Source: Saprospiraceae bacterium
GTDB lineage: Bacteria > Bacteroidota > Bacteroidia > Chitinophagales > Saprospiraceae
Direction of reading: 5' to 3'
DNA: 64,000 nt
NCBI GenBank assembly: GCA_016714025.1
Contig: JADJOB010000002.1
Span: forward strand, 1,272,001 to 1,336,000
Position numbers and translations under genes: made by a program. Within the stretch, counting starts at the first letter, position 1. Every line of letters begins with the position of its first letter. The notes beneath the pieces were generated by a model. The model worked only from the letters and a program-made list of their open reading frames with translations. It was not told where the DNA came from and ran no database searches. Of the stretch, positions 63,018 through 64,000 are shown piece by piece.

Positions 63018-64000
63018 TTAAAATCTAAAGTAAATGAATGGATTAAAACCTGAGGATGAAATCATTGCAACACAAACTGCAAACAAAAACAGCATGGCAC
63101 CCAACATGGCAACATGCATGCGGTTTGAAAAGCTGTGAAAATAAATCTTTTGTTGGATTTGGTTTCCCCGCTTGGTTAATGTGAACCACGAAAATATAAA
63201 TGCCAATGCCAAATAAAAGAGATAGCTAAATTGAAAATCAATGTTTTTGAATGAATCAAATGCAACTAGTTTGGATAAGAATAAAAATGCATCAGAAATA
63301 TGTTCAATTCTAAAGAAGACCCAGCCAATTAATACGATGAAGAAACAGCAAATTACAGAAGGCCATTTTCCAATAATTGAATAAAATTTATTTAAAAACG
63401 AGCGCTCCAGAATTAAAAAAAGTCCATGGTAAGCACCCCACAAAATAAAACTCCAGGAAGCTCCATGCCAGAGTCCGGATGCAAGGAAAACAAGCCATAA
63501 ATTAAAATACAATCTGGATTGAGACGATACCTGATTTCCTCCCAATGGAATGTATAAATAATTGCGCATCCAATTTCCTAAGCTAATGTGCCAGCGACGC
63601 CAAAATTCTGTAATGCTTTGAGAAGTATAGGGGTTGTCAAAATTTTCAGGAAATCGAAATCCAATCATTTTACCAATTCCTATGGCCATATCGGAATACC
63701 CACTAAAATCAAAATAGATTTGGAATGTATAACACAATATTCCCAACCAGGCTATTGGACTGGATAATACATTGAAATCTCCCTGAAAAATTGGGTCTGC
63801 AATTGCACCTAAGGGATTGGCAAGTAAAACTTTTTTGGATAAGCCAATTACAAACCGGTAAAAACCGCTGAGTCGGGTTTCGTATGAATCATTTGCACTT
63901 CGGTCTTTAATTTGATCAGCCAATTCATGATATCGGATAATTGGACCTGCTATTAATTTGGGAAATAAAATGATGTACGTTTGATAATCCCAAAAATGAT
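63018..64000 (-). CDS. AlgI-like MBOAT O-acyltransferase (partial, N-terminus outside the window)
   Basis: The coding frame runs to the window edge (complete codons 63018-63998), giving the C-terminal about 326 residues; a full AlgI-like protein has 460-500. Family motifs are DYQTYIILFPKLIAGPI, FDNPYTSQSITEFWRRWHISLGNWMRNYLY and SGLWHGASWSFILWG with the conserved His, plus several membrane helices. It should move acetyl groups across the inner membrane for an exopolysaccharide, together with the AlgX-like protein. Confidence 0.9.
   Translation of the reverse strand, partial: HFWDYQTYIILFPKLIAGPIIRYHELADQIKDRSANDSYETRLSGFYRFVIGLSKKVLLANPLGAIADPIFQGDFNVLSSPIAWLGILCYTFQIYFDFSGYSDMAIGIGKMIGFRFPENFDNPYTSQSITEFWRRWHISLGNWMRNYLYIPLGGNQVSSQSRLYFNLWLVFLASGLWHGASWSFILWGAYHGLFLILERSFLNKFYSIIGKWPSVICCFFIVLIGWVFFRIEHISDAFLFLSKLVAFDSFKNIDFQFSYLFYLALAFIFSWFTLTKRGNQIQQKIYFHSFSNRMHVAMLGAMLFLFAVCVAMISSSGFNPFIYFRF

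Overview
The window reads as a piece of a Bacteroidota chromosome, most likely from the Saprospiria/Chitinophagia side of the phylum. I infer this from (i) several secreted proteins with type IX secretion (T9SS) C-terminal sorting domains of both type A and type B, (ii) promoter boxes of the Bacteroidota form TAnnTTTG, once with a matching TTTG box upstream (atpD), (iii) weak Shine-Dalgarno signals and many TTG starts, (iv) atpD-atpC standing apart from the rest of the ATP synthase genes with a short epsilon subunit, and (v) families typical of the phylum (DUF4293, OstA-like, BatE-like, SprB repeats). I see no prophage, insertion sequence, CRISPR array, rRNA or tRNA. It is mostly housekeeping and envelope DNA, cut at both ends by incomplete genes.

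Layout. 1-3.1 kb: two divergent secreted-protein genes. 3.2-9.1 kb: fumC, an M16 peptidase, a convergent DUF5691-like gene, then atpD-atpC. 9.2-16.4 kb: a large sortilin/VPS10-type beta-propeller protein, a T9SS-sorted dockerin-like protein and an EF-G-2-type GTPase. 16.9-21.2 kb: rplU-rpmA, facing a minus-strand operon of FAD oxidoreductase, OstA-like and BatE-like genes. 21.3-28.8 kb: DUF4293, TIGR04282-type transferase, beta-CASP nuclease, gltX, polysaccharide deacetylase, GH16 glycanase, RsmI-like methylase, scpA. 29.4-36.3 kb: a thioredoxin/SprB/PKD T9SS protein, a small exported protein, and a MoxR ATPase + DUF5682 pair resembling yehL-yehM. 36.5-42.8 kb: an SDR coupled to a T9SS type B protein, a TSUP permease, rpsF-rpsR-rplI and a group II decarboxylase. 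43-55.8 kb: a long same-strand run recQ-aroQ-aroB-PBP1A-small membrane protein-HEAT/cyclophilin lipoprotein-gcvT-GbsR regulator-DUF1015-amidohydrolase. 55.8-64 kb: a lipoprotein, the DUF1800-DUF1501 pair, a MuiA-like protein and an AlgX/AlgI-like O-acetylation pair running off the end.

Functional themes. Several genes deal with the cell surface: T9SS cargo, PBP1A, LPS-transport-like OstA, polysaccharide deacetylase, GH16 and exopolysaccharide acetylation. The rest is central metabolism (fumarase, F1 subunits, shikimate steps, glycine cleavage T protein) and information processing (L21, L27, S6, S18, L9, GluRS, RecQ, ScpA).

Most unusual content. The intergenic spacers carry a set of degenerate repeats with a 7-bp period and one with an 8-bp period. 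Two spacers 11 kb apart carry the same modules in the same order but inverted, including a roughly 90-bp hairpin-forming unit present three times. The second point of interest is a set of MoxR-associated genes (MoxR ATPase, DUF5682, a DUF5691-like protein, and an isolated BatE-like gene) scattered through the window without the VWA or SWIM partners that usually accompany them.
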